A program made the position numbers and the translations under genes. The notes beneath the pieces are model-generated. The model made no database searches, had not been told where the DNA came from, and saw nothing but the letters and a program-made list of their open reading frames with translations. Positions 5,745-14,900 of a stretch of DNA of 29,069 nucleotides are shown piece after piece; within the stretch, counting starts at the first letter, position 1, and every line of letters begins with the position of its first letter. The DNA is taken from positions 1 through 29,069 of the IMG/VR virus record IMGVR_UViG_3300007541_000132. The stretch is one strand, 5' to 3'. This DNA is from a virus.

Positions 5745-6593
5745 GTGAGAATTGAAGACGATAAGATATTTGTACGCCAGTCATGGCTTGGTGATGCTTT
5801 GATGTGTCCTGAACGTGCCCGGTTGATAGAGCAGAATCCGTCTGCTCGTCGTGAAAATGATTCAGCAGTTATGGGTACAGCGTGTCACTCTGCTATTGAG
5901 GCCGTGTTGAACGGCTCTGTGGACGCAACTGACATCGGGTCGTTCGGTGTTCATAGTTTCCATGCAATTCAGCAGGACTTGGCCTCTCAGGGCAAGGCCG
6001 TCAATGTGACTAATACTGACCCTTCTAAGTGGGAGACGCATATTGCGTCGATGTGTGAGGCTTGGGTTCGTGATATTTATCCGAGTGTGCCTGCTGGTGG
6101 TGAGACTGAAAAAAAGTTTGCTGTTCGTGTCGGGTCTGTGTATAACAAGTTGTATGAGTATGAGTTGTGGTTTGAGGGGACGATGGATTATTTGACATCG
6201 TCAGGTATTTGGGATTGGAAAACTGCGGCTCGTAAATACAATGAAAATGAAAAGCAGATTCAAAATATTCAGTCTGCTATTTATGCTGAGGCTGCTGTGC
6301 AGTTGGGTGTGTTGGAATATCCGCTTGAGTTTAATTTTGGTGTGATGATTCGCAATGCTTCTTCTTCGGGTCAAATTGTTCGGGTGAAGCGTAAGCCCGA
6401 GCATGCCAAGTGGGTTGTTACGCAGGCGACTGCGTTGATTAACAGTATTTTGTTGAGTAAGATTTATCTGCCACAAGAAAGGTGGCCGGTGAACGACCAG
6501 CATCATCTCTGCTCTGAGCGGTGGTGTCCTGTTTGGTCGATGTGTAAAGGCTCCTTTATTTCGGAGCGTACTAATAGCGCTGAGGAGGCGTAA
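5745..6593 (+). CDS. Cas4/RecB-like PD-(D/E)XK nuclease
   Basis: 282 residues from GTG 5745, with GGGAGA four bases upstream; the in-frame start at 5706 falls inside the leader hairpin. MCPERARL near residue 20 gives one Cys (C21), and three more sit at C256, C261 and C267. This is the Cys layout of Cas4/AddB-type nucleases that bind a 4Fe-4S cluster. The nuclease core shows MGTACH (H48), EGTMDYL (144-150), WDWKTA (D157, K159) and QIQNIQSAIYAEA. Such enzymes resect DNA ends. It heads the DNA-metabolism block and its stop overlaps the next start. Likely roles are recombination-dependent replication or host DNA breakdown. Confidence 0.85.
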   Translation: MRIEDDKIFVRQSWLGDALMCPERARLIEQNPSARRENDSAVMGTACHSAIEAVLNGSVDATDIGSFGVHSFHAIQQDLASQGKAVNVTNTDPSKWETHIASMCEAWVRDIYPSVPAGGETEKKFAVRVGSVYNKLYEYELWFEGTMDYLTSSGIWDWKTAARKYNENEKQIQNIQSAIYAEAAVQLGVLEYPLEFNFGVMIRNASSSGQIVRVKRKPEHAKWVVTQATALINSILLSKIYLPQERWPVNDQHHLCSERWCPVWSMCKGSFISERTNSAEEA

Positions 6594-7018
6594 TGGATAA
6601 AGATAGGGCAATTATCACTCAGGTCTGTGCAAAGATTGCTGCAGATTTGACTGACAAGTCAATCGGGGTTGAAGAGCGTATTGGCGAGTTCGCCACGTTG
6701 TTCTCTTCAATTAATGACATCATCATGGATACGATTTATGGTGATGTTGTTGCTGCCGAGAAACAAAATGCAACTGTTGTTGCAATGGTCAAGGATGCCT
6801 TCAACGGTGAAGACGTTAGCGCTCCAACCACTTCGGGTGGCTTGACTGTTGTCGGCAAGCAGCATGGTGCTCTGCCTGATTGGTTGATTAAGGCTTGTAA
6901 GCGTGATGGCGTCACCAAAATTTATGATAATCGTGATGGTGCCAATGCGACCAATAAGCGTCCGCACTTCAAGGCTGTTGATGCCGAGAAGGCGTACTGG
7001 CCGCCGCGTAGCAAGTAA
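6593..7018 (+). CDS. Hypothetical protein of the replication block
   Basis: 141 residues, starting at ATG 6593 on the nuclease stop (TAATG) and ending on the helicase start in the same way. The first 70 or so residues look helical. A linker rich in Thr, Ser and Gly follows, and then a compact C-terminal region (about residues 95-141) with LPDWLIKACKRDGV, YDNRD and a WPP motif near the end. I have a weak memory of this C-terminal block in other actinophage replication loci but cannot name a family. Tight coupling between nuclease and helicase suggests a DNA-binding or loader role. Confidence 0.6.
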   Translation: MDKDRAIITQVCAKIAADLTDKSIGVEERIGEFATLFSSINDIIMDTIYGDVVAAEKQNATVVAMVKDAFNGEDVSAPTTSGGLTVVGKQHGALPDWLIKACKRDGVTKIYDNRDGANATNKRPHFKAVDAEKAYWPPRSK

Positions 7019-8040
7019 TGCGGCTGTCTGCTGAGCAGATTACCTCCAATTGGGATTTGACGGGGTTGCTTACGGCAGCCCCGTCTCCTGATTATCGGAT
7101 GTATTCTCCGTTGTCGGATGCCGCTGATTCGTTTGTTCGTTGGGCTCAGTCTCCACAAGAACGCGTCCATCTTGGTATCAATCGTATTGACGCCGAGTTG
7201 CGTGGTATTGCGCCAGGCGAAATTGCAATGATGCTCGGGTTCGCTCATGGTGGCAAAACACTTGTTTTGTTGCATGCGTTGCGGAACAATCGGGATAAGC
7301 ATATTGCTTTGTTTATTCCGGATGAGCCTCGTCAGTTGGTGTTGACTAAGTTGACTTGTATTCATCATCGTATTGATGCTCGTGAACTTGAGGCTCGGGT
7401 GGCTGCTGATGACAGTGAAGCCATCGAGTTGTTGCGTCGTACTGCTGAAGAAGACTTCCCCAATCTTGCTGTTTTTGACCAGCCGTTAACCGGCTCTGAT
7501 ATGGAACGGGCTTACAATGAAGTTTGTGATGTGTGGGGTCGGGTTCCTGAGTTGGTTGTTGTTGACTATTTGGATTTGGTTGAGGCCGGTGAGACGGTAC
7601 CCGACAAGGCGACGTTTCTAAAATCCTTTGGTCGTCGTCACGATATTCCAATGCTAGTTCTGCATCAGACGTCTCGTACTGCGGGTGCGGATGGTGCAAA
7701 GTTGACGATGTCGTCGGGTTCGTATGGTGGCGAGCAGCAGGCTACGTCAATTATTGGTGTTCGTCGTAAGAAGTATCAGATTATGGCGGAGATTAATGAG
7801 TTGACGGAGAAGTTGGACAGGCAACATAGTGAGCGTCTTGTTGAGCGTCTCGAGTTTTTGCGTCATGATTTAAAGATTCATGAGTTCACGGTGACGGTTA
7901 GTTTGTTGAAAAATAAGCGTCCTGCTGGCCAATTGGTTGATGATATTGATTTTGAGTTGGATATTACGACTGGTCGGTTGCGTGAGTTAAATGGCGACTT
8001 GCCTGCGCAGTATCGGCATTCGCTCGGGAATCATGACTGA
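7018..8040 (+). CDS. DnaB-like replicative helicase / RecA-fold ATPase
   Basis: 340 residues from ATG 7018. The Walker A motif is GFAHGGKT (74-81) and the Walker B region is LVVVDYLDL (about 179-187). LHQTSR (215-220) matches the sensor-like motif of DnaB C-terminal domains, and EINELTEKLDRQHSERL looks like a linker helix. It is shorter than full DnaB (about 450) and has only a short N-terminal region, as in many phage helicases. It would unwind DNA at the fork and pair with the primase encoded next, whose start overlaps this stop (TGATG). Confidence 0.85.
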   Translation: MRLSAEQITSNWDLTGLLTAAPSPDYRMYSPLSDAADSFVRWAQSPQERVHLGINRIDAELRGIAPGEIAMMLGFAHGGKTLVLLHALRNNRDKHIALFIPDEPRQLVLTKLTCIHHRIDARELEARVAADDSEAIELLRRTAEEDFPNLAVFDQPLTGSDMERAYNEVCDVWGRVPELVVVDYLDLVEAGETVPDKATFLKSFGRRHDIPMLVLHQTSRTAGADGAKLTMSSGSYGGEQQATSIIGVRRKKYQIMAEINELTEKLDRQHSERLVERLEFLRHDLKIHEFTVTVSLLKNKRPAGQLVDDIDFELDITTGRLRELNGDLPAQYRHSLGNHD

Positions 8041-8927
8041 TGCTTGACCCCAACATTTGTGTTTCTTATTTCTATTCGTTGTTCCAGGGACGCGATGATG
8101 CGTACGGCACTTGGGAAGGCGGTAGCGAGAAGTGTGACGTTGGGGTCAAACAGTTTGTGAACCACCTCACCGGCAATCTGCTCATTGGTGTCTACCCCCT
8201 GACAGATGAGTCGATGGTCCGGTGGGGTTGTTCCGATATTGATGTGGACGATTTGGATTCGGCCCGCAATTTGCAGACGGCTTTCGCTGTTAAACGGGTG
8301 CCGTCGTTTGTTGAGAAAACTCGGCGTGGTTATCATGTGTGGGTTTTTGCTGATGATTGGGTTCCTGCTCGTGTGATGCGTCGTGCATTTCTTGTTGCGC
8401 ACCAAGTAATCGGTTTGCCACCCAAAGAAGTGAATCCCAAGCAAGAGTCTGTTTCGGGTTTGGGTAATTATGTTCGTTTGCCGTATCCAGGTGGTTTGTT
8501 GTCTTTGCCTTCTGAGCGGTTTGTTTTGGGTGATGATGACAAGCCGTTAGACCTCGGTGATTTCTTGGGAAACGCAATAAATTCAAGGGTTTCCGAGGAT
8601 TTGTTGTCGATGCTTGCTGACATGTATTCGCCCCCGCAGCGTAAATCTTTTGATGTTGTTGCCAATGTTGGGGTGATGGATGCGTTGAGTCGTGTCAATC
8701 CGATTGTTGCCAAGATTTGGCGTGAAGGCCCGTTAGAAGGAGTTGACAGGTCTACTACACTTGCTCGCATGTGTCATTTGATGCGTGAGGCCAACACTCC
8801 TGTGTCGCATGCTTTTGCGCTTCTTGTTGATGCTGATAAACGTTGGGGCAAGTTTCATTTGCGTCCTGATGGCGAGTTGCATTTACGCAACATGCTTGAG
8901 GCGTCTTATAGCAAAGGGGTGTCGTGA
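8040..8927 (+). CDS. AEP-type primase-polymerase
   Basis: 295 residues. The catalytic DxD appears in CSDIDVDD (D66, D68). It is followed by VEKTRRGYHVWVF (91-103) with the conserved His of the family, then KEVNPKQ (129-135) and GLGNYVRLPY (140-149). This order matches archaeo-eukaryotic-type primase domains of the kind also seen in phage primase-polymerases and TOTE elements. The last 100 residues are helical and could be a primase C-terminal or helicase-interaction domain. It should make primers, and perhaps short DNA stretches, for the helicase encoded just before. No separate DNA polymerase is visible in the window. Confidence 0.8.
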   Translation: MLDPNICVSYFYSLFQGRDDAYGTWEGGSEKCDVGVKQFVNHLTGNLLIGVYPLTDESMVRWGCSDIDVDDLDSARNLQTAFAVKRVPSFVEKTRRGYHVWVFADDWVPARVMRRAFLVAHQVIGLPPKEVNPKQESVSGLGNYVRLPYPGGLLSLPSERFVLGDDDKPLDLGDFLGNAINSRVSEDLLSMLADMYSPPQRKSFDVVANVGVMDALSRVNPIVAKIWREGPLEGVDRSTTLARMCHLMREANTPVSHAFALLVDADKRWGKFHLRPDGELHLRNMLEASYSKGVS

Positions 8928-9286
8928 AGAAATTTTCTTTTCACCAAGTGTTTAACATTCGTCCTCGTGCGAAAGGTCGCCCTCGGGTGACCAAAACTGG
9001 TCATACGTATACGCCTAAGCAGACGGTGGATTACGAGAAGGCTATTCGTGAGGCTTATTCGGGTCCGTGTTTTGAAGATGGAATGCTGTCTGTAAAGTTG
9101 CGATTCACTATAGAAGGCACTGAGGTGATGATTGAAAAGGTTGGACTTAATCCAAATGTTGAACAACCCCAATCTAGGTTGCGTGGTGACATAGACAACT
9201 ACGCCAAATCCGTGCTTGACGCCTTGAATGGCGTCGCGTACAAAGATGACCGACAAATCGTTTGCTTGTATTTGGAGAAGGCATGA
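8924..9286 (+). CDS. rusA: RusA-family Holliday junction resolvase
   Basis: 120 residues from GTG 8924, overlapping the primase stop. Family hallmarks are visible: KGRPRVTKTGHTYTP near the N-terminus, and GDIDNYAKSVLDALNG (88-103) followed by YKDDRQIV (106-113), which carry the catalytic Asp residues (D89, D91, D108/D109 region). RusA enzymes are dimers that cut four-way junctions symmetrically. Here it would resolve recombination or replication intermediates before packaging. Length is normal for the family. Confidence 0.9.
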   Translation: MKKFSFHQVFNIRPRAKGRPRVTKTGHTYTPKQTVDYEKAIREAYSGPCFEDGMLSVKLRFTIEGTEVMIEKVGLNPNVEQPQSRLRGDIDNYAKSVLDALNGVAYKDDRQIVCLYLEKA

Positions 9287-9501
9287 TTTCTCAGTGGTGG
9301 TCATGGCTTCTTGTTTTCGTCGGCTCCGCCGGGTTGGTAATCGTTGGCCGTCGAGTCTGGTGGGGTTGGCTCGTGCTCTTTGTCAACGAGTCGCTTTGGA
9401 TTGTGTATTCACTCGTCACCAAACAGTACGGGTTTATTGTGGGCGCAACAATTTATAAGATTGTGTATTGGAATAACATTCGACTTTGGCGGTCTGTGTG
9501 A
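9283..9501 (+). CDS. Small multi-pass membrane protein
   Basis: 72 residues from ATG 9283, with GGAGAAG three bases upstream. It overlaps the RusA stop by 4 bases (ATGA). Trp/Val/Leu-rich hydrophobic stretches near residues 5-22, 24-42 and 46-60 suggest two or three membrane passes. The C-terminus is basic (RLWRSV). Small Trp-rich membrane proteins of this kind are common in actinophage early regions, with no established function. Confidence 0.6.
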   Translation: MISQWWSWLLVFVGSAGLVIVGRRVWWGWLVLFVNESLWIVYSLVTKQYGFIVGATIYKIVYWNNIRLWRSV

Positions 9502-9932
9502 AAGAGTCGCGCTGGGATTTTCCAGCAGAACGTCGTTACAACTTTTCCGATGATTTAAAGTTTGGGAAACTCGGGGAGGAACTCACCCGAGATTTCCTGC
9601 AATCAATTGCGGATGGTTCTTTCGAAGTAAAAACCGACCGTTATCGCAATGGCCGCATGGTTGTTGAGATTGAGCAAAATCCCCGCAAAACTGGTTGGAA
9701 GCCGTCGGGTTTGCGCGTTACTCAAGCAAAGTGGTGGGTGTACATTTATTGTTTGGACGGCGCTTTAATTGCTATTTCGGTTGAGCGGTTAAAACGTTAT
9801 GTTGACCGTTTGCCTAAATCTCGGATGAAGACGTTCGCGCCCACATCGTCTAACCCGACTCGCGGGTTTTTGTTGTTGCCTGAAGAAGTTATGGATTGTT
9901 TGACGAATCCGGATTACGACGCTGAGCAATAA
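9498..9932 (+). CDS. Putative PD-(D/E)XK nuclease-like protein
   Basis: 144 residues from GTG 9498, which overlaps the previous TGA. GKLGEELTRDFL (23-34) supplies a conserved Glu, SFEVKTDR (41-48) gives the E-x-K core and VVEIEQ (55-60) adds acidic residues. TQAKWWVYIY (75-84) completes a typical small restriction-fold layout. Likely roles are a structure-specific nuclease or second junction-resolving enzyme, or a DNA-end-processing partner. The fold call is by motif order only, so confidence is moderate. Confidence 0.6.
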   Translation: MKESRWDFPAERRYNFSDDLKFGKLGEELTRDFLQSIADGSFEVKTDRYRNGRMVVEIEQNPRKTGWKPSGLRVTQAKWWVYIYCLDGALIAISVERLKRYVDRLPKSRMKTFAPTSSNPTRGFLLLPEEVMDCLTNPDYDAEQ

Positions 9933-10005
9933 CGAATCCAGTTTTTCTCCGTTCTCTTCGCTGTTTGCGTATGGAAGTAGGAGGCCAGAGACGCCGATTG
10001 AGGCG

Positions 10006-10761
10006 TTGATGATTGCCGGTATTGGTGAGGATGCTGTTGAGTCTGTTCAGGAATTGCAGCCGATTCGTGAGGCTGTCGCTCAATGTATTGAACAGTTAAG
10101 TGAGCATGACCGTTTTATTGTTGATGCAATCAATAGCGAAATGATTTCTTATGAAGAATTAGGTCAACGTCTTGGTGTTTCCAAACCGCATGCATGGCGC
10201 TTGAAAAATGCAGCGTATGATAAATTAAAGTACTTTTTAATGATGCACCCACTAATTAGAAGGAGAATACAAGTGGCTGATACTTGGGATGAATCTGCCC
10301 TGCAGTGGATTACTCACCTGGATTCTTTGGCAAAGGATTCCGTTGAGATAGATTCCCTGAAGTTGCGTTCATTGCGTGACAAGGCTGTTGATTCGGTTAG
10401 AAATGAAGAGTTGAGTCCGTTGTTCTGGACTTCTATTGCTTCGATGGCAATTTCGGGTTTGCGCAACAAAGGCGGTTTTTCCGTTCAGGGAATGCTAACT
10501 TTGTTGGTTAAAAAGCAGAATGATTATGGTCATGGAAACATTTTGCAGTTTGGCCAGTTTGGTGTATTTGTCCGGTTGAGTGACAAGATTGAGCGACTGC
10601 ATAATTTGAAAAGCAGAAAGGCTCTTTCTGAGCCTTATCTTGATGCCCTTTGGGATGTTGTTGGCTATTGTGTTGTGGCATTAATGCTTGATGATGGTAC
10701 TTTTAGTTTGGAGTTGGGAGAAAAGGTCGTTGAAGAACTATCAAATAACAGTGGGGTTTGA
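10006..10761 (+). CDS. HTH (sigma-region-4-like) plus DUF1599-like fusion protein
   Basis: 251 residues from TTG 10006 (ATG 10009 is equally possible). The frame is open back to 9904 and the upstream translation also looks protein-like, so the true start is unsure. Residues 30-78 resemble a sigma region 4 HTH (LSEHDRFIVDAI, ELGQRLGVSK, AWRLKNAAYDKL). From about residue 155, a DUF1599-like domain shows QNDYGHGN (171-178), VRLSDKIERLHNL (189-201) and YLDALWDVVGYCVVAL (211-226). That domain is linked to nucleotide or DNA modification. A near-perfect ribosome binding site (AAGGAGA) precedes an in-frame GTG at 10273, so a separate 162-residue product is likely. Confidence 0.65.
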   Translation: MMIAGIGEDAVESVQELQPIREAVAQCIEQLSEHDRFIVDAINSEMISYEELGQRLGVSKPHAWRLKNAAYDKLKYFLMMHPLIRRRIQVADTWDESALQWITHLDSLAKDSVEIDSLKLRSLRDKAVDSVRNEELSPLFWTSIASMAISGLRNKGGFSVQGMLTLLVKKQNDYGHGNILQFGQFGVFVRLSDKIERLHNLKSRKALSEPYLDALWDVVGYCVVALMLDDGTFSLELGEKVVEELSNNSGV

Positions 10762-10906
10762 TGTTCCTGTTTACCCGGAAGAAGTCGCACGCGTCTTGGC
10801 GGTCTACTTTGGCCGCGTTGTCGTGGGCAAGGGCATACCGCAGAATGGCCTTCCGCCGGGGTATATCCATGTTCTTAATACAAAGGATGGTTTGGTTGAT
10901 GTCTGA
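10730..10906 (+). CDS. Small hypothetical protein
   Basis: 58 residues from TTG 10730, which follows GGAGAAAAGG. An alternative GTG at 10751 lacks a ribosome binding site. It overlaps the previous gene by 32 bases in another frame, and the following gene by 8. The protein looks like a compact alpha/beta fold (VGFDVPVYPEEVARVLAVYFG). No motif identifies a function. The overlaps and good start context of the next gene support it being real. Confidence 0.45.
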   Translation: MKNYQITVGFDVPVYPEEVARVLAVYFGRVVVGKGIPQNGLPPGYIHVLNTKDGLVDV

Positions 10907-11174
10907 AGATTGGATTTACAATTATGTTTCAGCAGATGACGTAGATGACATGAATCGTGGTGCTGACCGTATTCGCAAGAATATGGAAGGCGGGATTCGT
11001 TTGACGCTTAATGCGGATAACGAGTCTGCCGTTGATTTGTGTCGTATTTGGCGTGACGCCATGAACGGTAACCGCATGGCTTGGGTGAAGATTAGTTCTT
11101 TTGTTGCCGGTATTGTGAACACTGTTGAAGCCCATCTCGATGATGAGGGGATTAATCCGTATGAAGAAGATTAA
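10899..11174 (+). CDS. Small hypothetical protein
   Basis: 91 residues from ATG 10899, with AAAGGATGG about ten bases upstream. The longer frame from 10758 would run across the preceding gene and is not preferred. The protein is soluble and helical, beginning with an acidic segment (SADDVDDMNRGADRI) and ending DDEGINPYEED. No family recognised. It overlaps both neighbours, as is usual in this operon. Confidence 0.55.
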   Translation: MSEDWIYNYVSADDVDDMNRGADRIRKNMEGGIRLTLNADNESAVDLCRIWRDAMNGNRMAWVKISSFVAGIVNTVEAHLDDEGINPYEED

Positions 11175-11454
11175 AAGTCCCTGGCCGCTTGTTGCCATTC
11201 ATTGGCAGGATGCTTTTGATGGCGAAAACGGCTGGACTGACGTTGAGCGTTATGCCCCCGAGCAAACAACTGTTCTAACTGTCGGCTTTTTATGGCCTGA
11301 TTGTTTGAAGGGCTACATTACGTTGGTGTCTTCGTATATGCCCGATGAGGTTCCCGAGTTGAAGACAACTAGTGGCCCTGTGCACATCCCTTTGGGGATG
11401 GTGCTTCGGGTGTGGCTTATCGATAATCCTACTGTGGAGTTGCCTGAGCCCTAA
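11161..11454 (+). CDS. Conserved-looking small phage protein
   Basis: 97 residues from ATG 11161; an upstream in-frame start at 11125 lies inside the preceding gene. The sequence pattern WPLVAIHWQDAFDGENGW, then VGFLWPDCLKGYITLV, then PLGMVLRVWLI is one I associate with small proteins common in many phage early regions, with no known function. It is the last gene of the plus-strand run, and its 3' end overlaps the convergent endolysin gene by 26 bases. Confidence 0.65.
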   Translation: MKKIKSPWPLVAIHWQDAFDGENGWTDVERYAPEQTTVLTVGFLWPDCLKGYITLVSSYMPDEVPELKTTSGPVHIPLGMVLRVWLIDNPTVELPEP

Positions 11455-11920
11455 TTTGCTGGAAGGCTTTCCGCACCTTGTCGGGTGCGTCAGCCATTTC
11501 GGGTGACAGTTCTACGTGCAGCCAATCTCCACCGGGTGCGCCTGTAACAGTGTGTTTGCTGTAGCGGGTCCAACTGTTGCGTCCACATTTCCATGTGCGT
11601 CCGTGGGGTTTGGGCATGTAGTCGATGATGAGTTCAAGGCCAAATAGTTCTGCGTTTTGGGCGAGAAGTTTGCAAATGCGGATTGCTTCTCGTCGTCCGT
11701 TTGGTTTGCCTTTGTTGCCTAGTCGCCTGTAGGAGAGGTCGACTGCTCTTCCTGTGGCATGTACGCTCATTGTGTTTTTGGAGCGCATGTTGCGTACGCC
11801 GAAGTCGCCGTTGTTCCAGAGTGCGCCTCCGGATTCTTTGATGATTTCTTCGATGAATACGCGCATGCCTGGGCGTAACCCTTTGGCGGGTGCGTCGGTG
11901 TTGCCGGTGTATTGTCTCAT
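11429..11920 (-). CDS. M15-type peptidase, putative endolysin
   Basis: 163 residues from ATG 11920, preceded by AGGAGAAACC. SVHATGRAVDL (52-62) supplies His54 and Asp61, and DWLHVEL (132-138) supplies His135 and Glu137. Together these are the zinc ligands and catalytic residue set of M15 D-Ala-D-Ala carboxypeptidase / L-Ala-D-Glu endopeptidase-like enzymes. It would cut peptide cross-links or stems in peptidoglycan at lysis. There is no signal peptide, so release needs a holin or equivalent. It starts 8 bases after the giant gene's stop and is the last gene of the late run. Confidence 0.8.
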   Translation of the reverse strand: MRQYTGNTDAPAKGLRPGMRVFIEEIIKESGGALWNNGDFGVRNMRSKNTMSVHATGRAVDLSYRRLGNKGKPNGRREAIRICKLLAQNAELFGLELIIDYMPKPHGRTWKCGRNSWTRYSKHTVTGAPGGDWLHVELSPEMADAPDKVRKAFQQIRAQATPQ

Positions 11921-11928
11921 GGTTTCTC

Positions 11929-14900
11929 CTAGTTGTATTTGCGTACTGGGGAGCCGAGGTATCCGAGCCATGCGTTGAGTTGGCTGAGTCCTTCGTTGGC
12001 GAAGAGTCGTTCGGCTTGTCCGACGGGTGGTGCTGTTGCGCGTAGCGCGGCGAGCACTCGTTCTTCGGTTGTGGTCAATGGTTTTCCTCCAAAAGCGGTT
12101 TCGCCCATGATTTGTTCTGCTGGAATTTTGATGAGCGGGTTGGCTTTGTTGAGGAATGCTTTGGGGTCGTAAAACATTTTGACGTCATTTTGAAGTCGGT
12201 TGAATCCGATGTCGGGCATGAGGAATAGGCCTTCTCCGAATGGGAGTTTGAATCCTCCAAGTTCGCGGACGAACGGTGGGTCTGGTCGTTCTTTGTCTCG
12301 GAAGTTTCTTTTCAGGCTTTCGTAAATGAGGTATGGGCGTGGGTTGAGCCACATGTTTTGGATTTGCATTGTCATGTTTCTGGTGGTCCACAGCCAGAAT
12401 GGGATGATTTGACGCATGACTTTATCCAAGTTGGAAAGGTCTTCGTAATCAAAGTAAAAACGTTTTACTCTTGCTTGGGCAAGTCCTGCGTCTCCGCCTT
12501 TTACTGCGGTGTCGAATGCAAGTGCAAATCGCATATAGTTGTCTGCCTCTTGACCCAAAGCATAGTTTTTCCGTGTAAGCCAGTTGTCGTAGATTCTGCT
12601 TCCACCGGTTGCTTCTTTAAAGGTTTCGCTGAAGATGCCGCCTCCGGAGCCGAGTGCTCCAAGTCTTGCTTCTTCAAGTACTGGAATCAGTTCGGGTGGT
12701 TGTGTTCTAAGCCAAACTTCCCATCTCGTTCCGGCTCTTTTTGCTTTAGCCCATGATGCATAGATGGGCGTGACGCGGATAAGGTTATCGATGTTTCCGC
12801 CAGAAATGGTAAATGTTACGGCGTTGCCAATTGCGTTTCGGACGTGGAAACCAGGACTGAGGACGGCAAATGCTTTCCATGCTTTGGTGTATGGGCCAAC
12901 GTACAACGCCAGTTTGCGTATCCATTCTGGGTCTGCTGTTCTGGTGGCGTTGTTCCACAGCGCGGCAAACTCTTCGGTTGCCTGTAGTTCGGGGTAGTAC
13001 TTTTCGTTAAGTACAACAAAGCCTTCTTTAAGTACACGCCTGTTTGACTCTGCTACAGCATCGACTGGAACACCATCAATTATGGAACCGTTAGGTAAAC
13101 GCAGTTTGCCGTTTGGCATGAGCACGGCGCCTTTGCTTATGGATGCCTGAACGCTTTGCAGCATCTGTCTGTCAAATGCCGCTTGACTCATGTTTGCAAC
13201 CGCGTCAAAAAACTGTGTTTCAGCATCAATTTGCGCAAGTATTACCGCATCAATTGCATCAATTTCGTCTTTTGTTCCAATGTGCTTGACGAGTTCAAGG
13301 GCGTCGTCCATGCGGACACGGCCCTCTTCCAGAGTTTCGTAAAGTTGGCCTCTTCTTTTGGCGGCCTCTCGGACAATCTGGGCCCGCTCTGCCTGCGACT
13401 TAACTGTGGGCGCAACCTTTTGTTCAAACTGTGTGAGCAGTCCGGATATAACTCGGATGTCGTCTTCAATCTGTTTTGCGCTTTCGGGGGTGTACGTGGC
13501 CAGGTTTTGTGCCTGGTCGTAGACCGCCTGCGCCTGCTGGACGCGGCGGGCGGCGGCTTTGACTTCACCTCTTGATGCGTCCACAAGACTGGTGCGTGTT
13601 GGGGCCAGTAGTTCTTCAAGTTCTTTTTGCAGATTTGTTATGCGTTCTTCATCAACTTGAGTTTTAAAATTTGCTTGACGATAAGGAACGGTTCGCTGCC
13701 CTGCCTCTAGGTCAAGTTGTCGCTTAACTTCGAGTGCCTTGTATGGCTCATCAATGCTTTCTGCTTCTTTTGCTTCAAGCCACCTGGCAACCTTTGAGTT
13801 TTTGCTTTCAACTGCTGCTTCTTGGTGCAGAACCCTATCCAGGGCATTTTGGTTGGCTTCGCTGCGCATTTCCGCTTCTTTTGCGGCTCGTGCCGAGCCG
13901 CGCATGCGAGCAAGTTCTTTCAGTTGTTCTGGAGTTAAATCGTCTGGTGGGCCCTGCAGCAATCTGGTGCGTTCACGTTCAAGCGCACGCGACCCACGTT
14001 CTTTAACTAATGGGGTTTCTACTCCGTCTTCACGAAGTTTTCGAAGAATTCGAATTTCGTCAGCCAACTGCTCTGGGCTTTTGCGTTCAAGTGGCGTAGA
14101 CAAAACGGCGTCAATTTTTTGTTGACCGTATTTGCTTCGAGCAACAAGGTCAGAATAAACTCTTTCGTATTCCGCAATTTTGGATTCGGGTACAGAGTCG
14201 TCCAAAAATTGTTGTTCTTTAGAAGCCTTAACAGCAATGTTGTAAAGTCGGTCTAGTTCTTTTGCGGATTCAGCAGTCCATTCGTCCAACTCTAGGGAGA
14301 GGTTTTGAAGATTTCTTTCAAGTCTTTCACCGGTTTGTGCTGCGCGGTCCATCAAGAATTGACCGTTCTTTGATTTTTCTAGTTGGTCGGCTGCAATCCA
14401 TTCCGCACGTGCATCATTAATTTTACTCAGCATGTTGTAGCCATCAGTATCGGCCCATTGTGCCGCTATCTCTCCGCGCCTAGCAGCAACAATTGATGGG
14501 TCTGCAGCATTGGCGGGATTTTCGGCAATAAGGTCTTGTACTAAACGCTGCACAACATTTTCGTCTGAAACCTCGCCGCCCAATGCGTCCCATTCAGCGC
14601 GATGCAAAGCCTTAAATCTATTGTGTGCAGTTTTAATTATTGCATCAATTTTTTTGTTGACACCAAGTTTTATGGTTCGACCATTTACAATGTCTTCCCA
14701 TTCCTCTTGAGTGAATCTTGTTCCAATTGTTCGTCTTTGGTTATAGGAAAGTTCTGCCAAACTGTAAGCAATGTTCCCGGCTCTTTGCTGGCTTTTAGCA
14801 ATCGGGTATGCGTCGGAGTTAATTAGTTCCTCGTGAACAGCCAGTGCCTCCTGCTTGTTCATGCGTCCTTTTGCGGTGCCTTTGGCAGCCGCGATGGGAC

